Assembly (NCBI GenBank): GCA_021324755.1
Contig: JAJPIL010000007.1
Location: forward strand, 310,001 to 374,000
Length of the DNA stretch: 64,000 nt
Source: Pseudomonadota bacterium
GTDB lineage: Bacteria; Desulfobacterota; Binatia; Binatales; Binataceae
Direction: 5' to 3'
The notes under the pieces were generated by a model. The model had not been told where the DNA came from. It ran no database searches and was given only the letters and a program-made list of their open reading frames with translations. Positions 15,952 through 24,792 of the stretch are shown here, one piece after another. The stretch's first letter is position 1, and each line of letters starts with the position of its first letter. The position numbers and the translations under genes were made by a program.

Positions 15952-17316
15952 ATGAAACGAGAATTTCCCAGTGCAGAGACGGGCAACCTGGCCGAAGCTA
16001 CAAGAACCTCGGGCGAGCTTCGCCGGGCCCTCAGTGTGGGAACCGCAACCGCGATTGTTATCGCCAACATGGTGGGAAGCGGAATCTACACAACCGCAGG
16101 TTTTATCGCGCGCGAAGTGGGCAACCCATGGGTCATGCTTGGCCTTTGGGTCGTTGGAGGAATCGTAGCGCTTTGTGGAGCGCTTTGTTTCGCCGAGCTC
16201 GGTGCGGCGATGCCACAGGCTGGAGGAGAGTATATTTTTTTGCGCGAGGCTTACGGGCAGATGATCGCCTTTTTGAGCGGATGGATGTCGATATTTATCG
16301 GCTTTAGCGGAGCTTTGGCAGCCGTAACGCTTACCTTTGTAAGCTACATCCATCGCTTCTTCCCCGCGCTGACGGCAGGCGGCATGAGCGGCAAATTGGT
16401 TGCGCTGTGCGTGTTGTGGATTCTCGCCACGGCTCATCTAGTCGGGCTCGGTCCGGGAAGCGTGGTCCAGCGAGCACTTGCCGCGGCTACCGTTTGCGCG
16501 CTGGTCGTGCTAGTTGGCGCGGGATTTGTCTTCGGTCGCGGCAGCGCAAGCCACTTCTTTAGCGCCGCCCCGCCTCATGGCAACGCGGCCGTGGCGCTGA
16601 TCTATGTGCAGTACGCCTACGCTGGATGGGGTGCGGCGGCTTATGTCGCCGGCGAAATTCGCGATCCCGCGTATACTCTTCCGCGCGCCCTTCTGTCGGG
16701 GACCTCAATCGTGACGGCGCTCTATCTAGCGATCAACGCACTGTATTTGTACGCGTTGCCGCCTGCCGCGCTCGCCAATGTCATGGCAGTGGCCGAGCGT
16801 AGCGCGGCGGCGCTCTTCTCGCCGCATGCGGCCGACTTGGTCAGCCTCGTTATCGCACTTTCGGTGCTAGATACGGCGAGCGGGATGGTAATGGCAGCGC
16901 CACGAATATGTTACGCGATGGGACGAGATGGCCTTGTACCGTTGAAGGCAGACACGGTTCACCCGCGCCTGGGTACACCCGCACGAGCAATCTTGCTTAC
17001 CGCGTCTTGGGCGAGCGTCTTGATCTTGTTTTTTAGCGCCTTTCAACGTCTTTTGGTTTACGTAGGTTTCGTGGTGACAGTTTTCAGCGCGCTCGCTGTG
17101 GGCGCAGTAATCGTCCTGCGCTATCGCAATCCCGAACTTGCGCGCCCCTTCCGCGTGCCGCTCTTCCCAGTCCTTCCAGGTATCTACCTTGCGGTGTCGT
17201 TCTGGATCGCGGTTTACGTGCTCTTAGAACGCCCGCGAGAAGCGTTGCTTGGAATCCTGACGGTCGTCGCCGGCTTGCCCTTTTACTGGTTTCAGCGTCG
17301 TCGCAAAAGCACTTAA
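15952..17316 (+). CDS. APC-superfamily amino acid permease
   Basis: A 454-aa transporter with about 12 hydrophobic segments. Helix 1 carries VIANMVGSGIYT, the GSGI motif that binds the substrate carboxylate and amine in the APC/LeuT fold. Other family features are ELGAAMPQAGGEYIFLREAYG after helix 2, YAYAGWGAAAYVAGEIRDPAYTLPRAL in helix 6 and the following loop, and PRICYAMGRDGLVP after helix 8. It probably imports an amino acid or polyamine by proton symport; the substrate is not deducible. The ATG has only a weak ribosome-binding site. It converges with the thioesterase gene downstream. Confidence 0.93.
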   Translation: MKREFPSAETGNLAEATRTSGELRRALSVGTATAIVIANMVGSGIYTTAGFIAREVGNPWVMLGLWVVGGIVALCGALCFAELGAAMPQAGGEYIFLREAYGQMIAFLSGWMSIFIGFSGALAAVTLTFVSYIHRFFPALTAGGMSGKLVALCVLWILATAHLVGLGPGSVVQRALAAATVCALVVLVGAGFVFGRGSASHFFSAAPPHGNAAVALIYVQYAYAGWGAAAYVAGEIRDPAYTLPRALLSGTSIVTALYLAINALYLYALPPAALANVMAVAERSAAALFSPHAADLVSLVIALSVLDTASGMVMAAPRICYAMGRDGLVPLKADTVHPRLGTPARAILLTASWASVLILFFSAFQRLLVYVGFVVTVFSALAVGAVIVLRYRNPELARPFRVPLFPVLPGIYLAVSFWIAVYVLLERPREALLGILTVVAGLPFYWFQRRRKST

Positions 17317-17401
17317 GTAGTCGCGCTCTTTAATCTGGCTTCCTGACGCCTAGGCGCTGCGTCTCCTTCATAAAGATGCATCCAGACGCTTTCAAAAAGC
17401 G

Positions 17402-17803
17402 CTAACCTTCGAGCACTATCTGTGTCTGGATTACCAGGGCGAGCAGCTTTCCCGTCTCGTTTGTGATCCGCGTCTGCCACACCATCGTACGCCGCCCGCG
17501 ATGAAGCGGCGTGCACTCGGCAAAGACCTTCGCGCCCACACGCGCCGGGGCGAAAAAGTTGGTCTTAGACTCGATAGTGGTAGTCGAAAAGCCCTCCGGA
17601 AGATTGAGCACGGTAGCAAGCGCGCCTAGCGAGTCGGCAAACGCCATCATCGCGCCGCCGTGCATCACTGAAGAGTCCGTGCCTAGCTCTTCGCGCACCA
17701 CAAGTTCTGCCTTGACGCAATCGGGCGTGGCGCTTATCACTTGGACGCCAATTAACTCCGCAAAAGGCATGTTTGGCTGCTTGGCTTGCCCGGCAATATC
17801 CAC
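17402..17803 (-). CDS. PaaI-type hotdog-fold thioesterase
   Basis: A 133-aa hotdog protein. It has VMHGGAMMAFADSLGALAT, with the HGG motif and catalytic acidic residue on the central helix, and the strand TTTIESKTNFFAPARVG. These enzymes hydrolyse aryl- or acyl-CoA esters and rescue CoA from dead-end thioesters. The start is GTG 17803 with TCCTCC on the plus strand (GGAGGA) placed correctly upstream. It has no operon partner here. Confidence 0.92.
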   Translation of the reverse strand: MDIAGQAKQPNMPFAELIGVQVISATPDCVKAELVVREELGTDSSVMHGGAMMAFADSLGALATVLNLPEGFSTTTIESKTNFFAPARVGAKVFAECTPLHRGRRTMVWQTRITNETGKLLALVIQTQIVLEG

Positions 17804-18829
17804 GATTTCCTCCTCTTGCCATTCCGATTAACCTTCTTCGAGTCAGCGCGACAATCCAAAATACTATTTCCATCGCGATCGTTCGTAGCAAGCGAGCCGC
17901 TCACTCGAGGCTCGCCAGGAATCGCTCACGTAATTCCGACCTAATTTAGGCAAAAAGACATCGCGAGGGCTCGTACCCCAGCTCCTTAAATTGAATACAT
18001 AGCTTTTACGCAAAAGCAGCGAGACCCGGGGCGTTGCACTTAAAGCGACAGGTGCCGCCGAAGCGAGTATCGCGCCCACAGCCTCAGCCGAGTTCTTGAC
18101 GCTAAGGCAGGTAAGTGAAGAGTTGGACGGCAATTTTTGGGCGCGAGGTGCCTAATCTGGTCTACTTCTTCGCCCGACTCGACGACGAATGCAACTTTGT
18201 TTGCCTTCGGGAGTTAGAGCCATGCGCGAAGGTCTTCGCCAGATGTAAATAAATTAGGAAGATGGGCTATGGCAATTTAGCTGCGATTTTTAATCGACGA
18301 CGATTACGAGCGGGAAGTGGCGCAAGGGATGCGTGCAGGTGCGATGAAGCTCACACCAACCAACATCCCTGAATTACTGCCCCCTAAAGTGAGTGATTTT
18401 CCCCAAAAGCCTGAAAAAAGCCTGCCGGGCTGAACCTTGTCGGCGCGTAATTTTCTTCGTTATGGCCCTCCTATTCGGCCAGACCAGTGTGCGGTCATAG
18501 CAAAAACAGACAACCCGAGCGGCTTAGTTTGGATCAGTTCTTACTACGACTGCTTCGTAAGGTTTGACCTTCGCCATTATATAGCGACCCTCCGCGACTG
18601 ACCCGTACTTATGACGAAGGTCTACGTGCAAGAGTCGATTTTACCAAGAAAAAAGCGCATTTAGGTAAAAAGGTCGTCGTCACGTTGGAGGTGAGCAGCG
18701 AATCGTGAAGTGCTAATCTCGGAATTCGCCACGTATTCTTGTGTGCGGGTAAAGAAAATAGGCGCTTTCACCCTTTGCGCTATCGACCGGTAGCCTCGGA
18801 GCTGTGAATTCTTGACCAGGAGGACGTTG
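17804..18829. other. Long gap of about 1 kb without a supported gene
   Basis: The short open frames in the gap lack starts and recognisable content. A plus-strand stretch near 18280-18430 translates plausibly (LRFLIDDDYEREVAQGM) and could be a relic, but I cannot assign it. No tRNA, repeat or CRISPR is seen. The last part carries the ribosome-binding site AGGAGG (18818-18823) for the next gene. Confidence 0.4.
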
Positions 18830-20044
18830 ATGATTTCTCTGCGCTGGCCGCTTGGCGTCGCGATGCCGGACGATCCGCCCATTATGCATGCCGTCGCTGA
18901 ACTTGTGCCGACGATTAAGGCTTACGCCGATGAAGCGGAGCGAAGCCGTAGGATTCCAGAGCAAATCCTGGCGGCGCTCAGAAATGTAGGGGTGTTCGCG
19001 ATGGCGATGCCGCGCGCGTGGGGCGGTCTGGAGCTCGACCCGATCACGCAAGTGCGTGTCCTCGAGACGCTAGGTGCAGCCCACGGTTCGACCGGGTGGT
19101 GCGCGATGGTCGGATGCGATGGCGGCTACATGAGCGCCTTCCTTGATCAAGAAGTAGCCCGCGAGATGTATGCAGATGTCAATGTAGCCACCGCTCCGAC
19201 GATCACGCCGACCGGAAAGGCTATCAAAGCCAACGGCGGATATCGGGTGAGCGGCCGTTTCCCGTTCGCCAGTGGGTGCGAGCACAGCACCTGGATGGTG
19301 GCGGGATGCGTTGTTCACAACGAAGGCGGCTCACCATCACAAAGCCAAAACGGCGTACCCGAAACGCGCCAGTGCTTCATCCCGGCTTCCCAATGCCGCA
19401 TCGTAGACACCTGGGAAGCGATCGGACTCCGTGCCACCGGTAGCCACGACTACATCGTTGAAGACGTCTTCGTTCCACTCGAGCGCACCTTCTCATTCCA
19501 GACGCTTACGATCAGGCGGCCGGGTCCGCTTTATGCGTTTCCTTGGATGTTTTTGGTCAAAGCGGCTGCTCCGCTGCTTGGGATCGCTCGCCAAGCCATC
19601 GATGCTGCCGCAGCCGCGGCGGTCCGGAGACCTGCGCGCCGATATATAATCGGCGGTTCGATTGAAGCAGAGAAAAAGCTATCCGACGAAGCCTTGGTCC
19701 AGGGCGCGATTGCGCGCGCCGAAGCGCTCCTGGGATGTGCGCGAAGCTATCTCTTCGATTCTATCGGCAGTCTTTGGGATTCGCTTTGCGAAGGCCGGCC
19801 GATAACGCATGAGCAGGCAGCGCGTCTCGTCACGCTGTACGCCACCGTGGCAGAGCTTTGTGTCAACGCGGCAGAAACTTCCTACAGGGCCTTGGGCGGC
19901 CACGCGGTCTACACTTCCTGCGAGGCGGAGCGTTGTTTGCGCGACTTGTTCGCGGCGCGCCAGCACGTGATGGGTTCGTTAAAGATGTACGAGGTCGCAG
20001 GCCAATTGCTGCTAGGACTCTCGCCTGCACAGTGGTTCTTGTAA
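18830..20044 (+). CDS. Acyl-CoA-dehydrogenase-fold flavoprotein (HsaA/DszC-like monooxygenase type)
   Basis: A 404-aa protein of the acyl-CoA dehydrogenase fold. An N-terminal helical domain has EQILAALRNVGVFAMAMPRAWGG. A middle beta-barrel has GGYRVSGRFPFASGCEHSTWMV and EAIGLRATGSHDYIVEDVFVP. The C-terminal helices end in GGHAVYTSCEAERCLRDLFAARQH. The pattern SGRFPFASG plus the absence of the canonical catalytic Glu region points to the reduced-flavin-dependent monooxygenase branch (as in HsaA, HpaB-C2 or DszC) rather than a true dehydrogenase. ATG 18830 is fixed by AGGAGG 6 nt upstream. No reductase partner is adjacent. Confidence 0.88.
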   Translation: MISLRWPLGVAMPDDPPIMHAVAELVPTIKAYADEAERSRRIPEQILAALRNVGVFAMAMPRAWGGLELDPITQVRVLETLGAAHGSTGWCAMVGCDGGYMSAFLDQEVAREMYADVNVATAPTITPTGKAIKANGGYRVSGRFPFASGCEHSTWMVAGCVVHNEGGSPSQSQNGVPETRQCFIPASQCRIVDTWEAIGLRATGSHDYIVEDVFVPLERTFSFQTLTIRRPGPLYAFPWMFLVKAAAPLLGIARQAIDAAAAAAVRRPARRYIIGGSIEAEKKLSDEALVQGAIARAEALLGCARSYLFDSIGSLWDSLCEGRPITHEQAARLVTLYATVAELCVNAAETSYRALGGHAVYTSCEAERCLRDLFAARQHVMGSLKMYEVAGQLLLGLSPAQWFL

Positions 20045-20506
20045 GCCTCGCTTTCTGCCAGCAAGCTTGTGAATCTCAAGCTTGTGAATCCTTAAGATGA
20101 AGATGAAAATGTGAACGTCGGCGTTCGCGCAACAGACCTCCCGAGCCGGTTTTTTGTGGCGCTCGCCGGGCGCGGCGACATCGGGATACGGACGTTGCCG
20201 ACGATGAAATTGTTTTGAGACCACGTATCGACTAGTACCATCGCCTACCGTCACGAAACGCGAACCAGACGCCTACTTTATCTTTTCCGAGTGGCTGCAT
20301 GCGTCGCGCCTACATGGTCAAGGCCAGGGCGCGGCGATAAAAGAGCAGATGCGGTTCTACTCGCTTGACGAAAAGGCGATTTTTCGGTATGTGTAGACGA
20401 TTCTCGCCTAGGGGCAAATAAACGTCTTCGCCACGGGGGACCGCTCAAAGCCAGCAATGCTTCGAGCGCGCCAACTCGTCGAAAACCCTCACTCGGGAGC
20501 AACGCA
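20045..20506. other. Gap of about 460 bp
   Basis: Besides the tandem repeat at 20062-20091 nothing is supported. The minus-strand frame extending from 20278 into the methyltransferase gene is Ser/Arg-rich and looks like a shadow. Confidence 0.4.
20062..20091 (+). repeat. Two 15-bp tandem repeats after the flavoprotein gene
   Basis: CAAGCTTGTGAATCT (20062-20076) is followed directly by CAAGCTTGTGAATCC (20077-20091), differing only in the last base. It starts 18 bp after the stop codon. Confidence 0.75.
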
Positions 20507-21523
20507 ATGAATGCATGGCCGCCAGCCGACAAGCTTTTTGAACTTGGGTTTGGGTTTGCCGTATCCAAGGTGTTTCTAAGCGCGGTTGAGCTGGGGGTGT
20601 TCACAGAGCTCAACCGAGCCGGTGCGCTTGACTGCGAGGAACTTGGCGCGCGCCTTAAAATCGCAAAGCGTGGCGCGCGCGACTTTTTTGACGCACTCGT
20701 TGCGATGGGACTGCTCGAACGGCACGACGGCCGCTTTGCAAATACGCCTATCTCGGACATTTACCTCGTGCGGGGCAAGCCTACCTATATCGGCGGGCTG
20801 TTCGAGATGGCAAATGCGCGGCTTTACGGTTTTTGGGGCGCTCTGAGCGAGGCGCTGCGCACAGGCCTTCCGCAAAACGAAATTAAGCATGGCGAGAACC
20901 TCTTCGACGCTCTCTACAGCGATCCCTCCCGCTTGAGACTTTTCCTTAGCGCGATGACTGGTCTTAGCCTGGCAAGCGCTGAGGCGCTTGCGCTCAAGTT
21001 TCCATGGCAACAATATCGCACGTTTATCGACGTCGGCTGTGCGCAGGGATGTGTGCCTGTGCGGCTTGCGCTCGCGCATGACCATCTGCGCGGCGGCGGT
21101 TTTGACCTTACCGAGGTCGGGACGATCTTCAACGACTACGTCCAGGCTCACGGGCTTGCCGAGCGTTTATGCTTCTATGCCGGCAACTTTTTAGCTGAGC
21201 CATTGCCCAGCGCGGACGTACTCATCATGGGACATATTCTGCACGACTGGGACCTCGATACCAAATTGATGCTGCTCAGAAAGGCCCACAGCGCCCTTCC
21301 CACGGGCGGCGCACTGATAGTGTACGAGCATATGATCGACGGCGAGCGCCGCCAAAACCTGTACGGTCTTCTGATGAGCCTGAACATGCTGATCGAGACC
21401 ACGGGCGGATTCGACTATACCTGGGATGACCTGAGCGCGTGGATGAAAGACGTGGGGTTTGCACCAACGCCTGCGATTAATCTCTGGGGTCCGCAATGGA
21501 TGGTCGTTGGACACAAGGTGTAA
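20507..21523 (+). CDS. SAM-dependent O-methyltransferase (plant-type/CrtF-like class)
   Basis: A 338-aa methyltransferase with the two-domain layout of hydroxyneurosporene/acetylserotonin O-methyltransferases. The N-terminal winged helix (about 1-95: LSAVELGVFTELN, ELGARLKIAKRGARDFFDALVAMGLL) mediates dimerisation. The Rossmann domain has motif I in TFIDVGCAQGCVPVRLA and the catalytic-base region MGHILHDWD (His-Asp). The C-terminus GPQWMVVGHKV is typical. It methylates a hydroxyl on a small molecule; the substrate is unknown. ATG 20507 is preceded by a GGGAG site. Confidence 0.92.
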   Translation: MNAWPPADKLFELGFGFAVSKVFLSAVELGVFTELNRAGALDCEELGARLKIAKRGARDFFDALVAMGLLERHDGRFANTPISDIYLVRGKPTYIGGLFEMANARLYGFWGALSEALRTGLPQNEIKHGENLFDALYSDPSRLRLFLSAMTGLSLASAEALALKFPWQQYRTFIDVGCAQGCVPVRLALAHDHLRGGGFDLTEVGTIFNDYVQAHGLAERLCFYAGNFLAEPLPSADVLIMGHILHDWDLDTKLMLLRKAHSALPTGGALIVYEHMIDGERRQNLYGLLMSLNMLIETTGGFDYTWDDLSAWMKDVGFAPTPAINLWGPQWMVVGHKV

Positions 21524-22188
21524 ATCAGAGCGTGCGACCGATGTTGTTATTTACCCTGGATTTTATGTAGGAGTGCGAATCGCAAAAGGCCAGTTCGAAA
21601 ATATAGCGCTTGATGGACTTGGCTTGGTCTTTGTGACTCATGGCCCGGAGCGCTACATTGATGTGCGGTCGACTTCGGGGTCAAGCGAGGACACGGATCG
21701 ATGTACACGGTAGTGCAAACGCCTAACGGAGTGGCACGATAAGTCACAACGTCGGGCCCTCTGGATAGAAAAGAGCGGTTAGCTCTGCTTTTCGCGCGGT
21801 TACGTTAAGCGACGAGATTTCACCGCTCTTTCTCCCTTGTCCGATGAGTGCGCTTAAGTCTTTAAAATTGCGTCTTTTCCTCATTTAGGTTGATGCGCCC
21901 TGACAAGAGCGGTCTTGTGGGCGTCTAGCAAGCTCGTCTCAAAGCCTAGAGCGCAGGAGCCCGAGGGAAAGCTTGCCTTTGGTGCCGCTACCAAAAGCTC
22001 GCCTGCTATTATCAAGCGTCTGTGGCAGCAACAACCTGCCTTAGTAGCAACCTGCCTTAGGAAAATTGCTCCTCGCTCCCTAAGCTCTCAAAACCATGCT
22101 GCAAGGGAAGCAGGAAGATTTGATGTCGCTTTATCGAACGGCCTAACTTAGAGGAGTTGAGGAGCGGATCGAAAAGGGAACCTTCGAC
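21524..22188. other. Gap of about 665 bp with a small hairpin and a tandem repeat
   Basis: No supported gene. AGAGC (21772-21776) and GCTCT (21782-21786) form a small hairpin followed by GCTTTTC, a weak terminator candidate for the methyltransferase. The tandem CAACCTGCCTTAG repeat lies at 22032-22060. The end of the gap carries AAGGGAA, the ribosome-binding site of the next gene. Confidence 0.4.
22032..22060 (+). repeat. Tandem 13-bp repeat separated by 3 bp
   Basis: CAACCTGCCTTAG occurs at 22032-22044 and again at 22048-22060, separated by TAG, a 16-bp period. It is noncoding as far as I can see. Confidence 0.7.
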
Positions 22189-22971
22189 ATGGCAGGGAAA
22201 CTTTTTGTTCGGGCTTTGAGTAATGATCGTGCGGTCGTGATCGTAAGCCTTTTTGTGGTAGCGGCTCTTGCCTGGGGTTATCTTCTGCTTGGAGGCGGCC
22301 TTCGAATGGAGGCGATGGATATGGGCGGGGGGCAGATGATGCCGATGGCGGCGAATTGGAGTCTCGGTTACGGCGCGCTCGTTTTCATAATGTGGTCAGT
22401 AATGATGGTTGCAATGATGCTGCCGTCAGCCGCCCCGATAACGCTTTTAATTGCGACAGTTGCCGGGCGCCAATCGGGAGCTAATTCGCGCGGTCTTACG
22501 GCGCTGTTCGTCGCTGGGTACCTCGCAGTGTGGGTGGGGTTCTCCACAGTTGCAACGGCGCTTCAATGGGCGCTCGACCAGGCCCGACTTTTGTCGCCAA
22601 CGATGGCTGTGAACAACAAGTCGTTCGCCGCAGGCATGCTCATAGCTGTCGGCCTCTACCAATGGACGCCGTGGAAGACGGCATGCCTTCGACATTGCCG
22701 TTCGCCGCTCGACTTCATCCTGTTCCATTGGCGCAGCAGCGCAAGCGGCGCATTCTTGAGCGGTGCCGAGCACGGGCTTTACTGCCTTGGCTGCTGCTGG
22801 ATGCTGATGGCGCTTTTGTTCGTGGGCGGCGTGATGAGCATTTTTTGGATCGGCGCACTTGCCCTTTTAGTGTTAGTTGAAAAAACGATGCCTTGGGGTG
22901 AATGGGTTTCCCGTCTGGTAGGCGTTGCTCTCACGCTGTGGGGAATCGGCTCGCTTGTGGAGGCTTTTTGA
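22189..22971 (+). CDS. DUF2182 predicted metal-binding integral membrane protein
   Basis: A 260-aa protein with about seven hydrophobic segments. The DUF2182 signatures are visible: the IMWSVMMVAMMLPSAAP helix, a Met-rich periplasmic loop (MEAMDMGGGQMMPM), LYQWTPWKTACLRHCRSP with paired cysteines, and AEHGLYCLGCCWMLM. Methionine, cysteine and histidine enrichment suggests copper or another soft metal, but no function is established for the family. The ATG at 22189 has AAGGGAA upstream. Confidence 0.9.
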   Translation: MAGKLFVRALSNDRAVVIVSLFVVAALAWGYLLLGGGLRMEAMDMGGGQMMPMAANWSLGYGALVFIMWSVMMVAMMLPSAAPITLLIATVAGRQSGANSRGLTALFVAGYLAVWVGFSTVATALQWALDQARLLSPTMAVNNKSFAAGMLIAVGLYQWTPWKTACLRHCRSPLDFILFHWRSSASGAFLSGAEHGLYCLGCCWMLMALLFVGGVMSIFWIGALALLVLVEKTMPWGEWVSRLVGVALTLWGIGSLVEAF

Positions 22972-23146
22972 GAGATGGCCCGAAAACAGTTGCTGTTCCG
23001 TCACAGGTAACGTATCGTCGCGCGAAAAAATTATGGGACTACGATGAATAAGCAAAATTCACTAGGCCGTTAAACTCTTGCTTGCCACAAGCGTCGACGT
23101 AGTATGTTAAGAATTCGGTCGTCTGCCGGATGAGGAGCCTCGTCAG

Positions 23147-24025
23147 ATGGAGTTGAAGCAGGTTGTCGCAAACCCGCTCGAGATTGCTTACCTTGAGCTC
23201 GGCCAACCGAACGGAGAAGCCGTGGTGGCTCTTCACGGATGGCCCGACGACGCCACGACATATCGAGCCGTGGCTGAGGAGCTAGGGCGCCACGGCTTCA
23301 GAGTCTTAGCGCCCTATTTGCGAGGCTTCGGACCGACCCGCTTCGCCGTTCCGATGACAAGCAAAAGCGGCCAGCTCACAGCATTGGCTGACGACTTGCG
23401 CGCTTTTGTCGACGCATTGGGATTCGACCGCTTCTACCTTATCGGTCACGACTGGGGCGCGCGAGCGGCATATATTTTCGCTGCTCTTTATCCGCAGCGG
23501 GTGCGCGGCTTGGTGGCGCTTTCGGTGGGTTACGGCACCAACGCGCCCGACCAGGCGCTTTCATACGAGCAGACGAGCCGATACTGGTATCATTGGTTCT
23601 TTGCCACCCCACGCGGCCGCTCAACCTTGGCAGCTGACCGGCGCGGGCTTTGCCGCTATTTGTGGCGCACCTGGGCGCCCAGATGGCGTTTTAGCGAACG
23701 CGAGTTCGAGGAGACCGCGCGCTCGTGGGACAACGAAGACTGGGTGACGATAACCCTCCATTCGTACCAGCATCGATGGGGTTTTGCACCTGGCGACCCG
23801 CGCTATGACGAACTTGAACGGCGGATGGCCGCGCTCCCAAAAATAAACGTGCCCACGATCGTGCTCCACGGCAAGCAGGATGGTGCAACGCTACCTGAAA
23901 CTAGCGCAGGCAAGGACCGCTTTTTTACCGCAGGCTACGAGCGACGCGTGCTGGAGGTAGGGCATTTTATTCCTCGCGAAGCACCAGAAGAGGTGGCTTT
24001 GGCGCTGCGGCAGCTTGCGCGATGA
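23147..24025 (+). CDS. Alpha/beta hydrolase, epoxide-hydrolase-like
   Basis: A 292-aa enzyme with the alpha/beta hydrolase fold. The oxyanion-hole motif is HGWPDD. The nucleophile elbow is GHDWGA with Asp as nucleophile, typical of epoxide hydrolases and haloalkane dehalogenases. A later acid lies in HGKQDGA, and the catalytic His is in VGHFIPREAPEEV. The lid region about 150-215 is helical and Trp/Tyr-rich. Epoxide hydrolase is the most likely activity; the substrate is unknown. The start ATG 23147 follows a GAGGAG-type site about 10-15 nt upstream. Confidence 0.92.
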   Translation: MELKQVVANPLEIAYLELGQPNGEAVVALHGWPDDATTYRAVAEELGRHGFRVLAPYLRGFGPTRFAVPMTSKSGQLTALADDLRAFVDALGFDRFYLIGHDWGARAAYIFAALYPQRVRGLVALSVGYGTNAPDQALSYEQTSRYWYHWFFATPRGRSTLAADRRGLCRYLWRTWAPRWRFSEREFEETARSWDNEDWVTITLHSYQHRWGFAPGDPRYDELERRMAALPKINVPTIVLHGKQDGATLPETSAGKDRFFTAGYERRVLEVGHFIPREAPEEVALALRQLAR

Positions 24026-24217
24026 CCCGCAAGCTCGAGCATCCGCCAAAGCCTACCACTGACCTTTGATGAAAACCAGGAGCTATTCCGGTCCTTCGCC
24101 CACAATCGAACATGTCAGATGAGGGCGTAGGACGCAAAGTAGAAACGCACTGCGGTAGCTCGCCTCGATAGAAGGTTTAGTCTAAGCCTTGCGGCCGGGA
24201 TCGATGCCACTGTTTAG

Positions 24218-24517
24218 CTACTTAAGAGCTTTTGCCAAGGGCAGGAAACGATCCCAGGGCGTGGCAAGCCACGTCTCGGTCGTAGCATGTCCGAAAGAGC
24301 GTACCAGCAGTGCCACTTTGGTTGCTGTTTCCGTATCCGGAGCCTCGAAGATGTCAAGATAATCGCAACCGCCGAGAACAGCGTAATTAGCAACCCATTT
24401 CACGTTCGGACACTCTTTGCGAATTTTGTCGGCCACCTGATTGTTCAAGTCCTCGAGCTTTGATGGGTTAGTGACGGCTTCTGGCGCAAGCTTCGTCAAC
24501 ATTACGTACGTCGCCAT
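24218..24517 (-). CDS. GYD-domain protein
   Basis: A 99-aa member of the GYD family, a ferredoxin-like dimeric alpha-beta fold. The opening is ATYVMLTKLAPEA, and the family pattern appears as VLGGCDYLDIFEAPDTETATKVAL, here with Cys in place of Tyr of the name-giving G-Y-D (G-C-D). The ATG at 24517 is set by GGAGG (24530-24526), exactly 8 nt upstream. The TTG at 24526 overlaps that site. The function is unknown; these proteins often sit in catabolic regions. Confidence 0.9.
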   Translation of the reverse strand: MATYVMLTKLAPEAVTNPSKLEDLNNQVADKIRKECPNVKWVANYAVLGGCDYLDIFEAPDTETATKVALLVRSFGHATTETWLATPWDRFLPLAKALK

Positions 24518-24651
24518 CGCAAGCACCTCCTTAGGACTCTTTGTTAATATGGTACCACGCAGGCTTGCTTTGGACAGGGCGCCGGCCTAACGACGGCGCT
24601 CTTTAAGGCGATAATCTGGCGAGCTTGCCGTCTCTAACGCTCGGACAGGCG

Positions 24652-24704
24652 GGAAAGCGATAGAGCGTTCAGGCATCACAAACCTCGAACGCTCTATGCT
24701 TTCC
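24652..24704. repeat. 18-bp inverted repeat with a 16-nt loop
   Basis: The left arm is GGAAAGC (24652-24658), one unpaired G, then ATAGAGCGTTC (24660-24670). The right arm is GAACGCTCTAT (24687-24697) then GCTTTCC (24698-24704). All 18 pairs are Watson-Crick. It lies between the acetamidase and GYD genes (both minus strand), about 88 bp beyond the acetamidase stop. No U-run follows on either strand, so it may be a terminator, a protein-binding site or a structured RNA. Confidence 0.8.
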
Positions 24705-24792
24705 ACATAGCGACACACGCAGACCGAAAAGATTTAAGCTTAAAGTAAGACGCGAAACCTTGCGCCTTTAACAACCTTCAGCCACGACCGGA

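Noticed and set aside
20278-20760. Minus-strand Ser/Arg-rich frame
   Set aside because: Overlaps the well-supported methyltransferase and has shadow-like composition.
2178-21999. Shared 15-mer CCAAAAGCTCGCCTG at about 2178 and 21984
   Set aside because: One or two such matches are expected by chance in 64 kb, and flanks do not match.
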